A stretch of 64,000 nucleotides of DNA from Algoriphagus sp. AGSA1 (GCF_021390545.1 NZ_JAJUWR010000003.1:186001-250000), one strand, 5' to 3'; shown: positions 44,850 through 54,870, numbered from the stretch's first letter. Notes: a model not told the origin generated them from the sequence alone. A program made the numbers and translations.

Positions 44850-45885
44850 TATGATTATCCGCTACTTTGCCAGTAGGGTTGAATTCCCGCAATTATCAGT
44901 CGGTCAAAGAGTCTTTCACCAAAATATCTACGGTTGAGCTTGTAGCAAAACTCGTCAATATAATTTTGGAGCTTTCTTTCCGAGATCATTCTATACTTTC
45001 TAAGATCGCTTTTTAGGTTGCTGATTGCAGTATGGGCCCATTTCAGGTTGAACTTCCCCTCTTTGGTAGAGGATAATTCGGTTACATGGACATCCACGAA
45101 ATCTTCAAACTTAGCGTAAGTAGTGCTGTCATCGGTCTGTAGCACAGCGTCTTTGTTGATAAAATCCTTGATCAGTTTCTCGGCTGTTTTAGACTTTAAA
45201 TCTTCGATCTTCTTCATCTTAAAGTATCGGCAGCTTTTGGTCAATTCCTTTGTTTTAAAGTCTTCCAGAACCGTTGATTCAGCCATCACGGCCACTGTAG
45301 CCTTCTGTTGGGTACCCCTTCCGCGGTTCAGATCTTTCTTTTTTCCTGCTGGGGTTGCCTTGGTTACATAGGCCTCATCGTACTCTACCATATCTTCCAG
45401 CTTATATTCATTGTCTCTTTTGCCCATAATAACGCGGATCTTGTGGCATAAATCGAACACAGTTTGGTAACGGCTAAAACCCATCTGCCTCTGGAGTTCA
45501 AGTGCTGTAAACCCCTGCTTGGTCGCACTGATAAAGGTAATTGCCATCAGCCATTTCCGTAGCGTTAAATTACTGTTTTCCATTACAGTACCGCTTTTTA
45601 GGCTGGTACGGAATTCACAGCTTTTACACTGAAACATGTTTTTACTGTGAAGCCAATAGTGATCTTTACCCATACATTTCTTGCAGACTACCCCTTCTTG
45701 CTCTCTTTTGGCTTTGAAATAGAAAATACAAGATTCTTCATCAGGGAAACGCTCTTCAAACTTTAAAATATTCATGGTCTAAACCGTTGTTTTGACCAAA
45801 TAACTCCGCTTTTGCCTGACAACCAACCGATTGTCACCAACTGTCAGTATGTAATTTGGCTACTGGCAGAATTCCGTATATTCAT
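44850..45885 (-). mobile_element. IS1595-family insertion sequence (about 1.04 kb)
   Basis: Imperfect terminal inverted repeats of about 26 bases are seen: left end 44851-44876 starts ATGATTATCCGC, right end 45860-45885 (read inward) starts ATGAATATACGG, and both contain TGCCAGTAG. The octamer AATAATTA occurs at 44842-44849 and at 45886-45893, a plausible 8-bp target duplication. One transposase gene fills the element. The AT-rich flank makes the exact ends uncertain by a base or two. Confidence 0.75.
44855..45775 (-). CDS. IS1595-family transposase (ISXO2-like)
   Basis: This 306-residue protein has an N-terminal zinc ribbon (CKKCMGKDHYWLHSKNMFQC then CKSC), an HTH region (TALELQRQMGFSRYQTVFDL) and a DDE/DDN-type ISXO2-like catalytic domain (MVEYDEAYV; VLQTDDSTTY). 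It ends in YCKLNRR-like and RRYFGERLFDRL motifs. It appears full length and intact, so the copy may be active. Its 3' end lies within the left inverted repeat. Confidence 0.92.
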   Translation of the reverse strand: MNILKFEERFPDEESCIFYFKAKREQEGVVCKKCMGKDHYWLHSKNMFQCKSCEFRTSLKSGTVMENSNLTLRKWLMAITFISATKQGFTALELQRQMGFSRYQTVFDLCHKIRVIMGKRDNEYKLEDMVEYDEAYVTKATPAGKKKDLNRGRGTQQKATVAVMAESTVLEDFKTKELTKSCRYFKMKKIEDLKSKTAEKLIKDFINKDAVLQTDDSTTYAKFEDFVDVHVTELSSTKEGKFNLKWAHTAISNLKSDLRKYRMISERKLQNYIDEFCYKLNRRYFGERLFDRLIIAGIQPYWQSSG

Positions 45886-45919
45886 AATAATTAAACGGCT
45901 GCTCATTCATTCAATATTA

Positions 45920-47884
45920 TCAATTCCTTTCGTAGCCAAGCAGTCTCAATGCATTTACTACAACTACAATGGTAGAACCTTCATGAATCAATACAGCAAC
46001 TCCAATAGATGCGAATCCAAAAATTGTAGCAGGTATTAAAAGTCCCACTATACCTAAACTGATCCACAGATTTTGTTTGATAATCCCTTTAGCCTTTCTA
46101 CTCAGTCCAATTGCAAAAGGTAATATTTCCAACTTATCAGCCATTAAAGCTATATCGGCAGTCTCCAGAGCTACATCAGACCCTGCTGCCCCCATTGCAA
46201 TACCAACAGTACTAGCTGCCATAGCCGGAGCATCATTCACCCCATCACCTACCATAGCTATCTTGGATTCTGACTGCTTTAATTGCTTGATAGCCTCAAC
46301 CTTTTCTTCAGGCAACAGACTTCCTTTTGCCCCCGTCAATCCAACCTCTTGGGCTATCGCATCTGCTACTTTCTGATTGTCCCCGCTGAGCATAATCATC
46401 TTTTTAATCCCAATTTCCTTGAGCGCCGCAAGGGTGGACTTTGCCGCAGCTCTTGGAGTATCCATTAACCCGATGATACCAATATAAGTATCGTTTTTCC
46501 TCACCAGTATGGTTGTGTTCCCATTGGATTCCAAAGATTCTATTTTCTCGATAATTTCTTGTGAGGGTTTGTTATCATTCAGCGCTTCGTACAAATCCAG
46601 ATTGCCAATATAAATTTTATCTGCTCCCACATTTGCCTTTATGCCCTTGCCAAGAACGGCTTCCAATGAATCCGCCTCTGGGATTTTCTTTCCTTCCATC
46701 CTTTCTTTACCGTCTCTCACCACGGCTTTCGCCAAGGGGTGATCACTTAGCCCTTCCACCGCAACTGCGGTTCCCAGCAACTCGTCTTCTGAAATACTAT
46801 TCCATGCGATTACCACTGTGATTTTTGGTTTTCCCTCTGTCAAAGTTCCCGTTTTATCAAATGCAATTGCGGTTAGAACTCCCAAATCTTCCAGTGGTCT
46901 TCCTCCCTTAATCAAAACTCCTTTTTTTGCTGCCCGGGCAACGCCACTCAATACCGCACTAGGTGTTGCAATTGCTAGCGCACACGGACTTGCTGCCACC
47001 AAAACTGCCATTGCGCGATAAAAACTATCACTAAAAGGCTCATCCAACACCAAAAAGGCAAAGCACAGTAGTACTACCAATACCAGAACCGATGGGACAA
47101 AATACTTCTCAAATTTATCGGTCAGCAGTTGAGTGGGTGATTTCTGCGCTTTGGCTTCATTGACTAAGGTAATTAACCTGGAAACAGTAGAGTCTTCTGC
47201 AATTTTCAACACCTTAATTTCCAAGGTGCCGTTTCCGTTGATCGTTCCTGAATATGCCCTGTTTTCCTGAGGCACATTATCTAGGGAAATATGCTGTTCA
47301 TCCTGTTCTTTTATAGCTTCCTTGTCCACAGGTATACTTTCACCAGTAATAGGAGATTGGTCCACAGCACTACTTCCCTTTACAATAACCCCATCTGCCG
47401 CAATTCTGGAATTAGGCTTAACAATGATGATATCATCGACCTCCAACTCTTCAATTCCCACTTCCACCGAACTGCCTTCAGTTTTCTTTAAGGCGGTTTT
47501 TGGTGCAAGAGTTGCAAGTGATTCAATGGACTTATGCGCTTTTCCCATAGCGTAATGTTCCAATGAATGCCCAAGACTAAATAGAAACAGCAACAATGCA
47601 CCTTCTGCCCATTCTCCCAGGATCGCAGCACCTATGGCTGCGACCAACATGAGAAAATCAATTTCAAAACCTCCCTTTAATATGGTTTCTATCGCCTCTT
47701 TCGCGGTATAGAAGCCCCCAAAAAAATAGGCTCCTATATACATGGCAAGACTTACCCATTGAGGCACATCTTCTAAAAAACTCAGGCCAAACCCAATTCC
47801 CAAAAGAGCTCCACAGCAAATGGAGAAAATCAATTCACTATTCTTTCCGAATATCCCAGAGTGTTCCACTTTTTCCTGTTCCAT
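45920..47884 (-). CDS. P1B-4-type metal ATPase (SPC class)
   Basis: This 654-residue ATPase lacks N-terminal HMA domains. The membrane ion motif is SPC (299-301, AASPCALAIATP), the phosphorylation motif DKTGT has Asp343, TGES lies at 180-183, SDHPLAKA and [10 protein letters not shown] are present, and the last helix has HEGST (about 634-638). SPC with HEG(S/G)T defines P1B-4 (CoaT/CtpD-like) ATPases, which export Co, Fe(II), Zn or Cd. Its neighbours (CzcA/CzcB) agree with a Zn/Co/Cd role. It starts 47 bases after the adaptor stop. Confidence 0.9.
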   Translation of the reverse strand: MEQEKVEHSGIFGKNSELIFSICCGALLGIGFGLSFLEDVPQWVSLAMYIGAYFFGGFYTAKEAIETILKGGFEIDFLMLVAAIGAAILGEWAEGALLLFLFSLGHSLEHYAMGKAHKSIESLATLAPKTALKKTEGSSVEVGIEELEVDDIIIVKPNSRIAADGVIVKGSSAVDQSPITGESIPVDKEAIKEQDEQHISLDNVPQENRAYSGTINGNGTLEIKVLKIAEDSTVSRLITLVNEAKAQKSPTQLLTDKFEKYFVPSVLVLVVLLCFAFLVLDEPFSDSFYRAMAVLVAASPCALAIATPSAVLSGVARAAKKGVLIKGGRPLEDLGVLTAIAFDKTGTLTEGKPKITVVIAWNSISEDELLGTAVAVEGLSDHPLAKAVVRDGKERMEGKKIPEADSLEAVLGKGIKANVGADKIYIGNLDLYEALNDNKPSQEIIEKIESLESNGNTTILVRKNDTYIGIIGLMDTPRAAAKSTLAALKEIGIKKMIMLSGDNQKVADAIAQEVGLTGAKGSLLPEEKVEAIKQLKQSESKIAMVGDGVNDAPAMAASTVGIAMGAAGSDVALETADIALMADKLEILPFAIGLSRKAKGIIKQNLWISLGIVGLLIPATIFGFASIGVAVLIHEGSTIVVVVNALRLLGYERN

Positions 47885-47931
47885 AGGTTTTCTATTTAAG
47901 TTTCATGTTAGTAGTGTTTTTCACAAAATGA

Positions 47932-49122
47932 TTAATGGTGCCCGCCTTCTTCTTCACTATTCTTTGCCTTTGAAAGTAAGGTAAATGCTCCCTTTGTCAC
48001 CAGTTTAATATCCTGATAGACAAGACTGGAATCCAAAAGGGTCACCTGCGTAAATCCGTCCTCCTTATTACCCATTTCTACTTCTATCATTTCATAGTCA
48101 TATGCGGGCTCTCCATTCTCGTCCCGTTGCCCCAAGTAAGAAAAAATGAAATGCTTCTCCCCAAATCTTACCACCGCATCATCTGGTGCTACCAAGACTT
48201 CTTCGCTTGCAGTTTCTATTTTTGCTGTCACATACATCCCTGGGAGCAAATCGGTGTTTTTACTGTCAAAATGCCCATGAACAGTCACCGACCTATCTTT
48301 TCGAACTCCCTTACCAACCAAAAACACATGGGCTTCTCTCCATTCATCATTCGTATTGGCGAGATTGAATTTGATGCGCTGATCTTTCTTGATTTTTGGG
48401 ATGTCATTTTCATAGACAGAAAGCTCCACATGGAGATCATCTGAATTCGTTAAATCCATGATTACATCCTGTGGGTTTACATATTTGCCAATATTGGTAT
48501 ATACATCCAGCACAGCTCCAGCCACAGGAGAGTAAATATTCACGACAGATTTGATTTCCCCGGACTCCACTTTCTCCGGATCAAAGCCAATCATGGTCAA
48601 CTTGGCTTTGGAGGTTCTGATTCTAGCTTCATTGGCCAGAAAATTACTTTTGGATTCTTCAAATGTCTTTCCGGATGCCACTTGCTCACTGTACAATTTC
48701 TCCTGGCGTTCATATTCAGACTTCAGATAAGAACTGTTTGCCAGGCTTTCCAAATAATCCTGTTGAAACTGAATGAATTCAGGATTTTCTATTGTCACGA
48801 GTAGTTGGCCTTTTTTCACTTCATCCCCAGGAAGGAGTGTAGTATTCTTCACAAATCCCCCATAAGGCATTGTGATGGAAATATTATTTTGAGGCGGAAC
48901 GTCTATCACCCCGTTGACCATCAGTTCGCTGCCAATTTCCCTAAATTCCAGCTTGCCTAGCTCAATCCCGGTGACATCAAATTGTGCCTGACTCAGTTCG
49001 ACCCTAGATTCATTTTCCTCATGATCCCCCTGAATTTCAATGCTGTCAACCTTAGACCCACAGGACGTGGCAATTCCAAGAACAAGTAATGTGAAGAGAC
49101 TATTTATGATATATTTTTTCAT
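47932..49122 (-). CDS. czcB: CzcB-type RND periplasmic adaptor (lipoprotein)
   Basis: The start MKKYIINSLFTLLVLGIATSC is preferred over an ATG at 49164 because it opens a lipoprotein signal (Cys21). The 396-residue adaptor has the usual hairpin and lipoyl halves (ISITMPYGGFVKNTTLLPGD; VVNIYSPVAGAVLDVYTNIG) and beta-barrel (LHVELSVYENDIPKIKKDQR). It ends in a His pair (EEEGGHH). It should connect the CzcA pump with its fused channel. It lies 110 bases behind the pump gene. Confidence 0.9.
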   Translation of the reverse strand: MKKYIINSLFTLLVLGIATSCGSKVDSIEIQGDHEENESRVELSQAQFDVTGIELGKLEFREIGSELMVNGVIDVPPQNNISITMPYGGFVKNTTLLPGDEVKKGQLLVTIENPEFIQFQQDYLESLANSSYLKSEYERQEKLYSEQVASGKTFEESKSNFLANEARIRTSKAKLTMIGFDPEKVESGEIKSVVNIYSPVAGAVLDVYTNIGKYVNPQDVIMDLTNSDDLHVELSVYENDIPKIKKDQRIKFNLANTNDEWREAHVFLVGKGVRKDRSVTVHGHFDSKNTDLLPGMYVTAKIETASEEVLVAPDDAVVRFGEKHFIFSYLGQRDENGEPAYDYEMIEVEMGNKEDGFTQVTLLDSSLVYQDIKLVTKGAFTLLSKAKNSEEEGGHH

Positions 49123-49232
49123 CTGTTTATAGTTTGATTTGCTATGGTTATATGAATCTCGCATTCCTTAATCACCTTAGAATCTGACTTTTTATTCATG
49201 CTTGATTTCATATTATTTCCGTTTGATCGGTT

Positions 49233-52200
49233 TTAGTTGATACCCGATAAGAATTCGATTTGAATAAGTGTTTGATTGGATTTGTCCAGTAAATCCAGAT
49301 AGTTGAAGTACACATTCAAGCTTCTATTGAGTCCTTGTGTGTATTCCACATAGCCAATTTCACCACTTTGGAAACCTCTCTGGGATTGTTTTAGGATAAG
49401 CTCTGCTTGAGGAAGAGCACTATCTTCATAAAAATCCAAACTGGTCTGGAATTTTTGGTACTCGAGAAGTAAAGAGGTGAATCGGTTTTCGAGCTCATTG
49501 GTGAATGCTGTTTCTTGTTCCTCTGCTTCAGCAATCCGAATTGATTTTGATTTAATAATCGCTGATTGTGACTTCAAACTGAAAATAGGAATGGCTAAAC
49601 CCACCTGAAATCCATCAAAGCGGTCTTTTGAGCTGTAAACTACAGGGTCTCCAGACATGGTTTGACCTGGCCCATTGAAGGACTGATTAAAATACCCTAG
49701 TTTGATGTCCGGCATCAACCGAGATTTTTCGACTGACTTTTCCTTTTCTGCAATGGCAATTTGCTGCTGAACCCAGGCTAATGTAGGGTTGTCGGCGATA
49801 CTATTCTGGTCCAGAGAAAGCTGAGGTGAATTTTCCTTCAATCCTCCCATTTCAGGCTCAATCGTAACTTCAGCATTGATAAGCATCCTCAACCGTTTGG
49901 TATTGATCTCCACATCGGCATTGTTCTGAGCTATCATAGCCTGGATCTCAGCCACCTGGGTCTCTGCGGTTGCCTTTTCCAAAAGATTGGTTTCACCAGA
50001 CTCAAACCTCAAGGAAGCTGCAGATGCAAACCGGTCATAAATACTGTCTTGCCTGGCAAGTAATTTCCCTTTTTCCCTTGCAGTCCACAACGCATACCAA
50101 GTGGATTTCACGGATCTGATCAATTCATTTTTACTCATCTCCACTGCCAACTCACCAGAAACTATTTTAGATTCAGCCAATCCATTTTGTCGGCTATAGG
50201 TGGTCGGAAACTCAAAAGTCTGGGAAACCGAAAACCGGCTGTCGTTGGTGAAGGCACTGTTTGTTTGGCCATATTCCATGTCCACAGCTGTTTTCCCAAT
50301 ATTCCAGCTTGCCCCTTTTAATGCCCGCTGTTGTTCCAATCTAAGTCCTTCAGCTTTGACACTTGGATTGTTTTCCAAAGCCAGTTCTATTGCCTGATCC
50401 AGGGAAGTAACATGCATTGGAGTTTGTGCATAGGAAGATAAATTTCCTAAGGCCAAGAATCCAATCACCAGTAACCCTACAGTGCCTTTGGGTCTTCTCA
50501 AACCTCTTTCGAAATAATAGTATAATATAGGTAAGACAACCAAAGTCAGGATGGTGGCCGTGATCAGTCCACCGATCACTACGGTAGCCAGTGGTTTTTG
50601 AACTTCCGCTCCACTTGAAGATGAAAGTGCCATTGGCAAAAAGCCCAAAGATGCCACGGAAGCAGTCATAATTACGGGTCTTAACCGGGTTCTAGTTCCC
50701 GAATAGATCCTTTCAAATATGTCGGTGACCCCTTCCTTTTTCAGGTGGTTAAATTCAGCAATCAGAACTATACCATTAAGTACAGCTACGCCAAACAGTG
50801 CAATAAACCCAATTCCTGCAGATATACTAAAAGGCATTCCCCGTAAGGTCAAAGCGAAAATCCCTCCGATGGCGGAAAGAGGGATAGCCGTAAAGATCAA
50901 AATACTCTGTTTGATAGAACCGAATGTGAAGAACAGCAAGACAAAAATCAATAACAAGGCCAGCGGAACTGCAATCCCCAGTCTGGCTTTAGCTTCAACC
51001 AAATTTTCGAATTGGCCTCCGAATGTCACAAAATAACCCGTTTCAAATGTTACAGCATTTTCAATTTTGGACTCTATTTCATTAACTATGCTTTCTACAT
51101 CCCGATTTCTCACATTGAATGCGACTACAATTCTCCGCTGGGTATCATCCCGCTGGATTTGATAGGGGCCTTCTTTTACTGAAACTTCAGCTACTTGGTA
51201 TAGCGGGATCTGCTCTCCGTTAGCCCGGGCGATAAAAAGATTCTGAACATCCTCAATATCATTTCTTTTAGTCTGATCGAGTCTTATTACCAGATCAAAC
51301 CGTTTTTCCCCCTCATAAACCTTCCCGGCTGAAGCACCTGCAAATGCTGCCTGTATAGACCGATTCACTTCTTTTATACTTAGTCCATATTTAGCCAGTT
51401 GAGCCCTTTTGTAATCAATGACTATCTGTGGCACTCCCGTCACTTCCTCTATATAAATATCTTCCGCTCCTTCTACACCTCGTGCTATCTGTCCTATCTG
51501 GTTGGCGTATTCAGATAGTTTTTCAAGGTCTTCTCCATAAATTTTGACAGCCACATCCTGACGCACCCCAGACATTAATTCATTGAAGCGCATTTGTATG
51601 GGTTGTTGAAATCCAAAGTTGACCCCTGGCAAAACTTCCAAAGCTTCAGACATCTTATTTGCCAAATCTTCCCTGTTGGTAGCTGAAGTCCACTCACTTT
51701 TATCCTTTAAGACAATCATCATATCCGCAGCTTCAACTGGCATGGGATCCGTTGGAATTTCACCTGCCCCGATTTTAGATACAACTTCCACTACCTCTGG
51801 AAATTGGTCCAAAAGAATCTTCTCTGCCTGGGTTGTAGCCTTCATGGTATTCTGAAGGGAAGAACCAGTGACCACCCGCGTTTCCACAGCAAAATCCCCC
51901 TCTTCCAGAGTAGGTATAAATTCTCCACCCATACGGGAAAAAACCCAACCTGAAACAATCAATAAAACCAAGGCTACACTAATGACTATTCCCCTATGAT
52001 GCATAGCCCATCGAATGGAAGGGTCGTAGAAGCGATGGAAAAATCCCATGATTTTATCAGAAATATTAGGCTTGTCACTGATCTTCTTGCTTAGAAAAAG
52101 TGCAGAGATCATGGGCACGTAAGTAAGCGAGAGTATAAATGCACCAAGAATAGCAAAAGCCACTGTTTGCGCCATTGGTCTGAACATCTTACCCTCAGTT

Positions 52201-53603
52201 CCAACCAATGCTAAAATTGGTAGATATACGATAAGAATTATAATCTCCCCAAACGCAGCTGAATTTCGGATTTTACTTGCAGAAAGAAACACCTCTTCGT
52301 CCATCTCCAGCTGTGTCAGCTTTGTTTTCCTTTTCACCAAACCTAAATGATGCATGGTTGCCTCAACTATAATGACGGCTCCATCTACAATTAATCCAAA
52401 ATCAATTGCCCCTAAACTCATCAGGTTACCAGACACCCCGAATAGATTCATGAGTGAGAAAGCAAAAAGCAGGGCAAGTGGAATTACCGAAGCCACTATC
52501 AGCCCTGCTCTCAAATTGCCAAGCAAAAGCAGCAAAACAAAAATGACAATCAAGGCGCCCTCAATCAGATTTTTACTAACTGTGCCAATGGCATTGTCCA
52601 CAAGTTTGGATCGATCCAAAAAAGGCTCTAAAGTCACCCCTTCGGGCAATGTTTCTTTAATTTCTTCGATTTTTGATTTGACGTTATCAATAACCTCTGC
52701 CGAATTTTCACCTTTCAGCATCATTACAATCGCACTGACTACTTCACCTTCACCATTCCTGGTGGTAGACCCATAGCGCACAGCATTACCAAGCTGTACT
52801 TTTGCGACATCTTTAATGAGAACTGGAATCCCATTTTCATTTACCCGTACGGGGATATTATTGATATCCTCAAAAGAACCTACCAAGCCTTCACTTCGAA
52901 TAAATAAAGCAGTTAGATCCTTCTCAATATAGGCTCCACCGGTATTTTCATTATTATCTTCAAGCGCCTGGAAAATATCAGCAATTGATACATTCAAAGA
53001 TTTGAGCCGATCAGGCTCTATGGCGATTTCATATTGTTTGAGATACCCTCCAAAGCTGCTCACATCAGCTACCCCTGGCGTACCAAGTAGCTGCCTTCTG
53101 ACTATCCAATCCTGAATAGTTCTAAGTTCACGTGCATCATATTTGTCTTCATAGCCAGGTTCTACACCAACTACATATTGGTAAATTTCCCCTAACCCTG
53201 TGGTAATCGGAGCCATCCCCGGAGCTCCTATCCCCGGAGGTATTTGTTCTTTGACTTCGGACATGCGTTCATTTACCTGTTGTCTGGCCCAATAGACATC
53301 CACATTCTCCTTAAACACAATGGTAACAACTGACAACCCGAAACGCGAAAAGCTTCTGATTTCTTCAATGTCAGGAATAGTGGCCATCGTGATTTCGATG
53401 GGAAATGTGATTAAACGCTCTACTTCTTCAGCCGCCAATGACGGGGAAGTAGTGATTACTTGTACTTGATTATTGGTAATATCAGGAACTGCATCAATGG
53501 GAAGTTGGGTAAGTGAATACCCGCCCACAATGACTAATCCTATGGTAAGTAGCCCGATTATCAGTTTATTTTTAACTGAGAACCGGATTATATTATCCAG
53601 CAT
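49233..53603 (-). CDS. czcA: CzcA-type RND pump fused to TolC-type channel
   Basis: This 1456-residue protein is two proteins in one. Residues 1 to about 1035 are a complete HME-RND pump (PIDAVPDITNNQVQVITTSP; TM4 proton-relay AIDFGLIVDGAVIIVEA with the D/D/E set seen in CzcA; RMGGEFIPTLEEGDFAV). A hydrophobic signal-like segment follows (about 1040-1058, LLVIGFLALGNLSSYAQ), then an outer-membrane efflux domain to the end (LDQAIELALENNPSVKAEG; GFQSGEIGYVEYTQGLN). The HME1/3-type relay predicts Zn/Co/Cd/Ni export. Fusion or post-translational cleavage of the channel is discussed as a finding. Confidence 0.92.
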   Translation of the reverse strand: MLDNIIRFSVKNKLIIGLLTIGLVIVGGYSLTQLPIDAVPDITNNQVQVITTSPSLAAEEVERLITFPIEITMATIPDIEEIRSFSRFGLSVVTIVFKENVDVYWARQQVNERMSEVKEQIPPGIGAPGMAPITTGLGEIYQYVVGVEPGYEDKYDARELRTIQDWIVRRQLLGTPGVADVSSFGGYLKQYEIAIEPDRLKSLNVSIADIFQALEDNNENTGGAYIEKDLTALFIRSEGLVGSFEDINNIPVRVNENGIPVLIKDVAKVQLGNAVRYGSTTRNGEGEVVSAIVMMLKGENSAEVIDNVKSKIEEIKETLPEGVTLEPFLDRSKLVDNAIGTVSKNLIEGALIVIFVLLLLLGNLRAGLIVASVIPLALLFAFSLMNLFGVSGNLMSLGAIDFGLIVDGAVIIVEATMHHLGLVKRKTKLTQLEMDEEVFLSASKIRNSAAFGEIIILIVYLPILALVGTEGKMFRPMAQTVAFAILGAFILSLTYVPMISALFLSKKISDKPNISDKIMGFFHRFYDPSIRWAMHHRGIVISVALVLLIVSGWVFSRMGGEFIPTLEEGDFAVETRVVTGSSLQNTMKATTQAEKILLDQFPEVVEVVSKIGAGEIPTDPMPVEAADMMIVLKDKSEWTSATNREDLANKMSEALEVLPGVNFGFQQPIQMRFNELMSGVRQDVAVKIYGEDLEKLSEYANQIGQIARGVEGAEDIYIEEVTGVPQIVIDYKRAQLAKYGLSIKEVNRSIQAAFAGASAGKVYEGEKRFDLVIRLDQTKRNDIEDVQNLFIARANGEQIPLYQVAEVSVKEGPYQIQRDDTQRRIVVAFNVRNRDVESIVNEIESKIENAVTFETGYFVTFGGQFENLVEAKARLGIAVPLALLLIFVLLFFTFGSIKQSILIFTAIPLSAIGGIFALTLRGMPFSISAGIGFIALFGVAVLNGIVLIAEFNHLKKEGVTDIFERIYSGTRTRLRPVIMTASVASLGFLPMALSSSSGAEVQKPLATVVIGGLITATILTLVVLPILYYYFERGLRRPKGTVGLLVIGFLALGNLSSYAQTPMHVTSLDQAIELALENNPSVKAEGLRLEQQRALKGASWNIGKTAVDMEYGQTNSAFTNDSRFSVSQTFEFPTTYSRQNGLAESKIVSGELAVEMSKNELIRSVKSTWYALWTAREKGKLLARQDSIYDRFASAASLRFESGETNLLEKATAETQVAEIQAMIAQNNADVEINTKRLRMLINAEVTIEPEMGGLKENSPQLSLDQNSIADNPTLAWVQQQIAIAEKEKSVEKSRLMPDIKLGYFNQSFNGPGQTMSGDPVVYSSKDRFDGFQVGLAIPIFSLKSQSAIIKSKSIRIAEAEEQETAFTNELENRFTSLLLEYQKFQTSLDFYEDSALPQAELILKQSQRGFQSGEIGYVEYTQGLNRSLNVYFNYLDLLDKSNQTLIQIEFLSGIN

Positions 53604-53735
53604 AAGGAATTAAGTTTTATGAATTAAAATGGAAGTGGGCAGATTTGCCCAAAGAAAAAAGCACTCACAGCAATCCTAAACAGGAATATCAAGTATTCTG
53701 ATCAGGATAAATTGCTACGAAATGAAATGAGGGAA

Positions 53736-54128
53736 TTAGCCCCGAGGAGGCTGAAAAAGTTCACCTAAAACCGGTGAGGTAAAAAGGAAATTATAATAGC
53801 TTTCTGCTTGTACCTTCTCAGTAAAAGACTGAGGTACTACAAATTCAGCAATGGAGGAGAAATAGATTGAAGGGTGGGAACAGGTATGATTTCCGTGAAA
53901 TGGTAAATTCTCATGATTTTCTTCGTCATGACCTGTATTATCATTCCCGTGATCTATGTAATCTTCAACGACGAAGTCTAATACTGAATCACCATGCTCC
54001 TTCTGATGCTCTCCAAAATGTGAAAACAAGAAGGGAAGCTTTTGTATCTGACAGCATAAATCCAAATTCATCGACAACATCCCCAAAAGGAGTAGCGCAA
54101 TAAATGATTTATTTCCAAGCCGTTTCAT
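53736..54128 (-). CDS. Small exported His-rich protein, first gene of czc operon
   Basis: This 130-residue protein has an N-terminal signal (about 6-24, SFIALLLLGMLSMNLDL), a CC pair and an HHDE-rich middle (about 58-85, many His). The C-terminus FQPPRG is shared by small proteins that precede czc genes in Bacteroidota and is related in layout to the HYC_CC_PP family. A periplasmic metal-binding or sensing role is inferred from His content and location. Start chosen at 54128, next to a TAGCTTTG promoter box. Confidence 0.7.
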   Translation of the reverse strand: MKRLGNKSFIALLLLGMLSMNLDLCCQIQKLPFLFSHFGEHQKEHGDSVLDFVVEDYIDHGNDNTGHDEENHENLPFHGNHTCSHPSIYFSSIAEFVVPQSFTEKVQAESYYNFLFTSPVLGELFQPPRG

Positions 54129-54133
54129 ATTTG

Positions 54134-54141
54134 CAAAGCTA
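54134..54141 (-). promoter_or_regulatory. Bacteroidota -7 box (TAGCTTTG) of the czc operon
   Basis: Minus-strand TAGCTTTG matches TAnnTTTG, with TTG 15 bases upstream. It ends five bases before the ATG, predicting a nearly leaderless transcript. The box is inside an imperfect palindrome (TTGCA..CTAC / GTAG.GCAA, 54131-54159), a possible operator for a metal sensor. Confidence 0.5.
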
Positions 54142-54357
54142 CAAAATAAAGTAGTGCAAGGCTATTGCAGAAAATTCTATAGTAAAATCCAAGTATCCTT
54201 TTGGGATGTTTTAATAAGCAGATGAGCATGAATTTCTGATTTGTTGTAAACTGGCTCCAATAGTTAGAAAAAGGGTGTTTCTGCATTAAATCAACTGTCT
54301 ATCTTTAGAGTTTTACTCCCACTTCTTCGAGGTAAAAAAAACATAAGAATAGCCTAT

Positions 54358-54870
54358 TCAGTTATCACATACTTCACAGTCAGATTTTCCGACAAGCTGA
54401 TTTTTTTCATTGACCTGATATTTACAACAGATCCTGAATCTTTCCTTTAATATCTCCTTTGCCCTCCTAATCCTACCTTTGGTGGATGCCAAACTGATCC
54501 CTAGAAGATTTGCAGTTTCCTGTTGGGACTTTCCTTCCAAATAGACCAGCTGGACAGGAGTTTGGTAAAGTTTAGGGAGCTCATCAATAAACCGGTCCAG
54601 ACAACAGGGAGTTTCCACATTAGTCTCGGAAATTGGTTCCTCTACAGGCTGGGAATCACGTGAATTGAAATAGTTGGCTATTTCATTTCTGGTAATCTGG
54701 AATATCCAGCCCTTGAGTTTACTCCTGTCCTTTAGCTGATACTTTTTTTCATGGATTTTCAGGAAAGTAGTCTGTAGAATATCCTTTGTTGCCACCTCAT
54801 CTTTCACCCTTTTTAGGATAAAGAAGAATAGGGTTGAATAATATTTCTGATAAATTTCTTCGGAATCCAT
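54358..54870 (-). CDS. SigZ-like ECF sigma factor with Cys-rich tail
   Basis: This 170-residue sigma-70 family protein has region 2 (about 8-70; YYSTLFFFILKRVKDEVATK, KLKGWIFQITRNEIANYF) and region 4 (about 105-150; LYQTPVQLVYLEGKSQQETA). The C-terminal tail carries CC, then C..C in the last eight residues (CEVCDN), and another CC lies in the linker (TPCCLDRF). SigZ-type factors have such cysteines, which could bind metal and so sense it directly. It follows the metallothionein-like ORF by 38 bases. No anti-sigma gene is adjacent. Confidence 0.85.
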   Translation of the reverse strand: MDSEEIYQKYYSTLFFFILKRVKDEVATKDILQTTFLKIHEKKYQLKDRSKLKGWIFQITRNEIANYFNSRDSQPVEEPISETNVETPCCLDRFIDELPKLYQTPVQLVYLEGKSQQETANLLGISLASTKGRIRRAKEILKERFRICCKYQVNEKNQLVGKSDCEVCDN

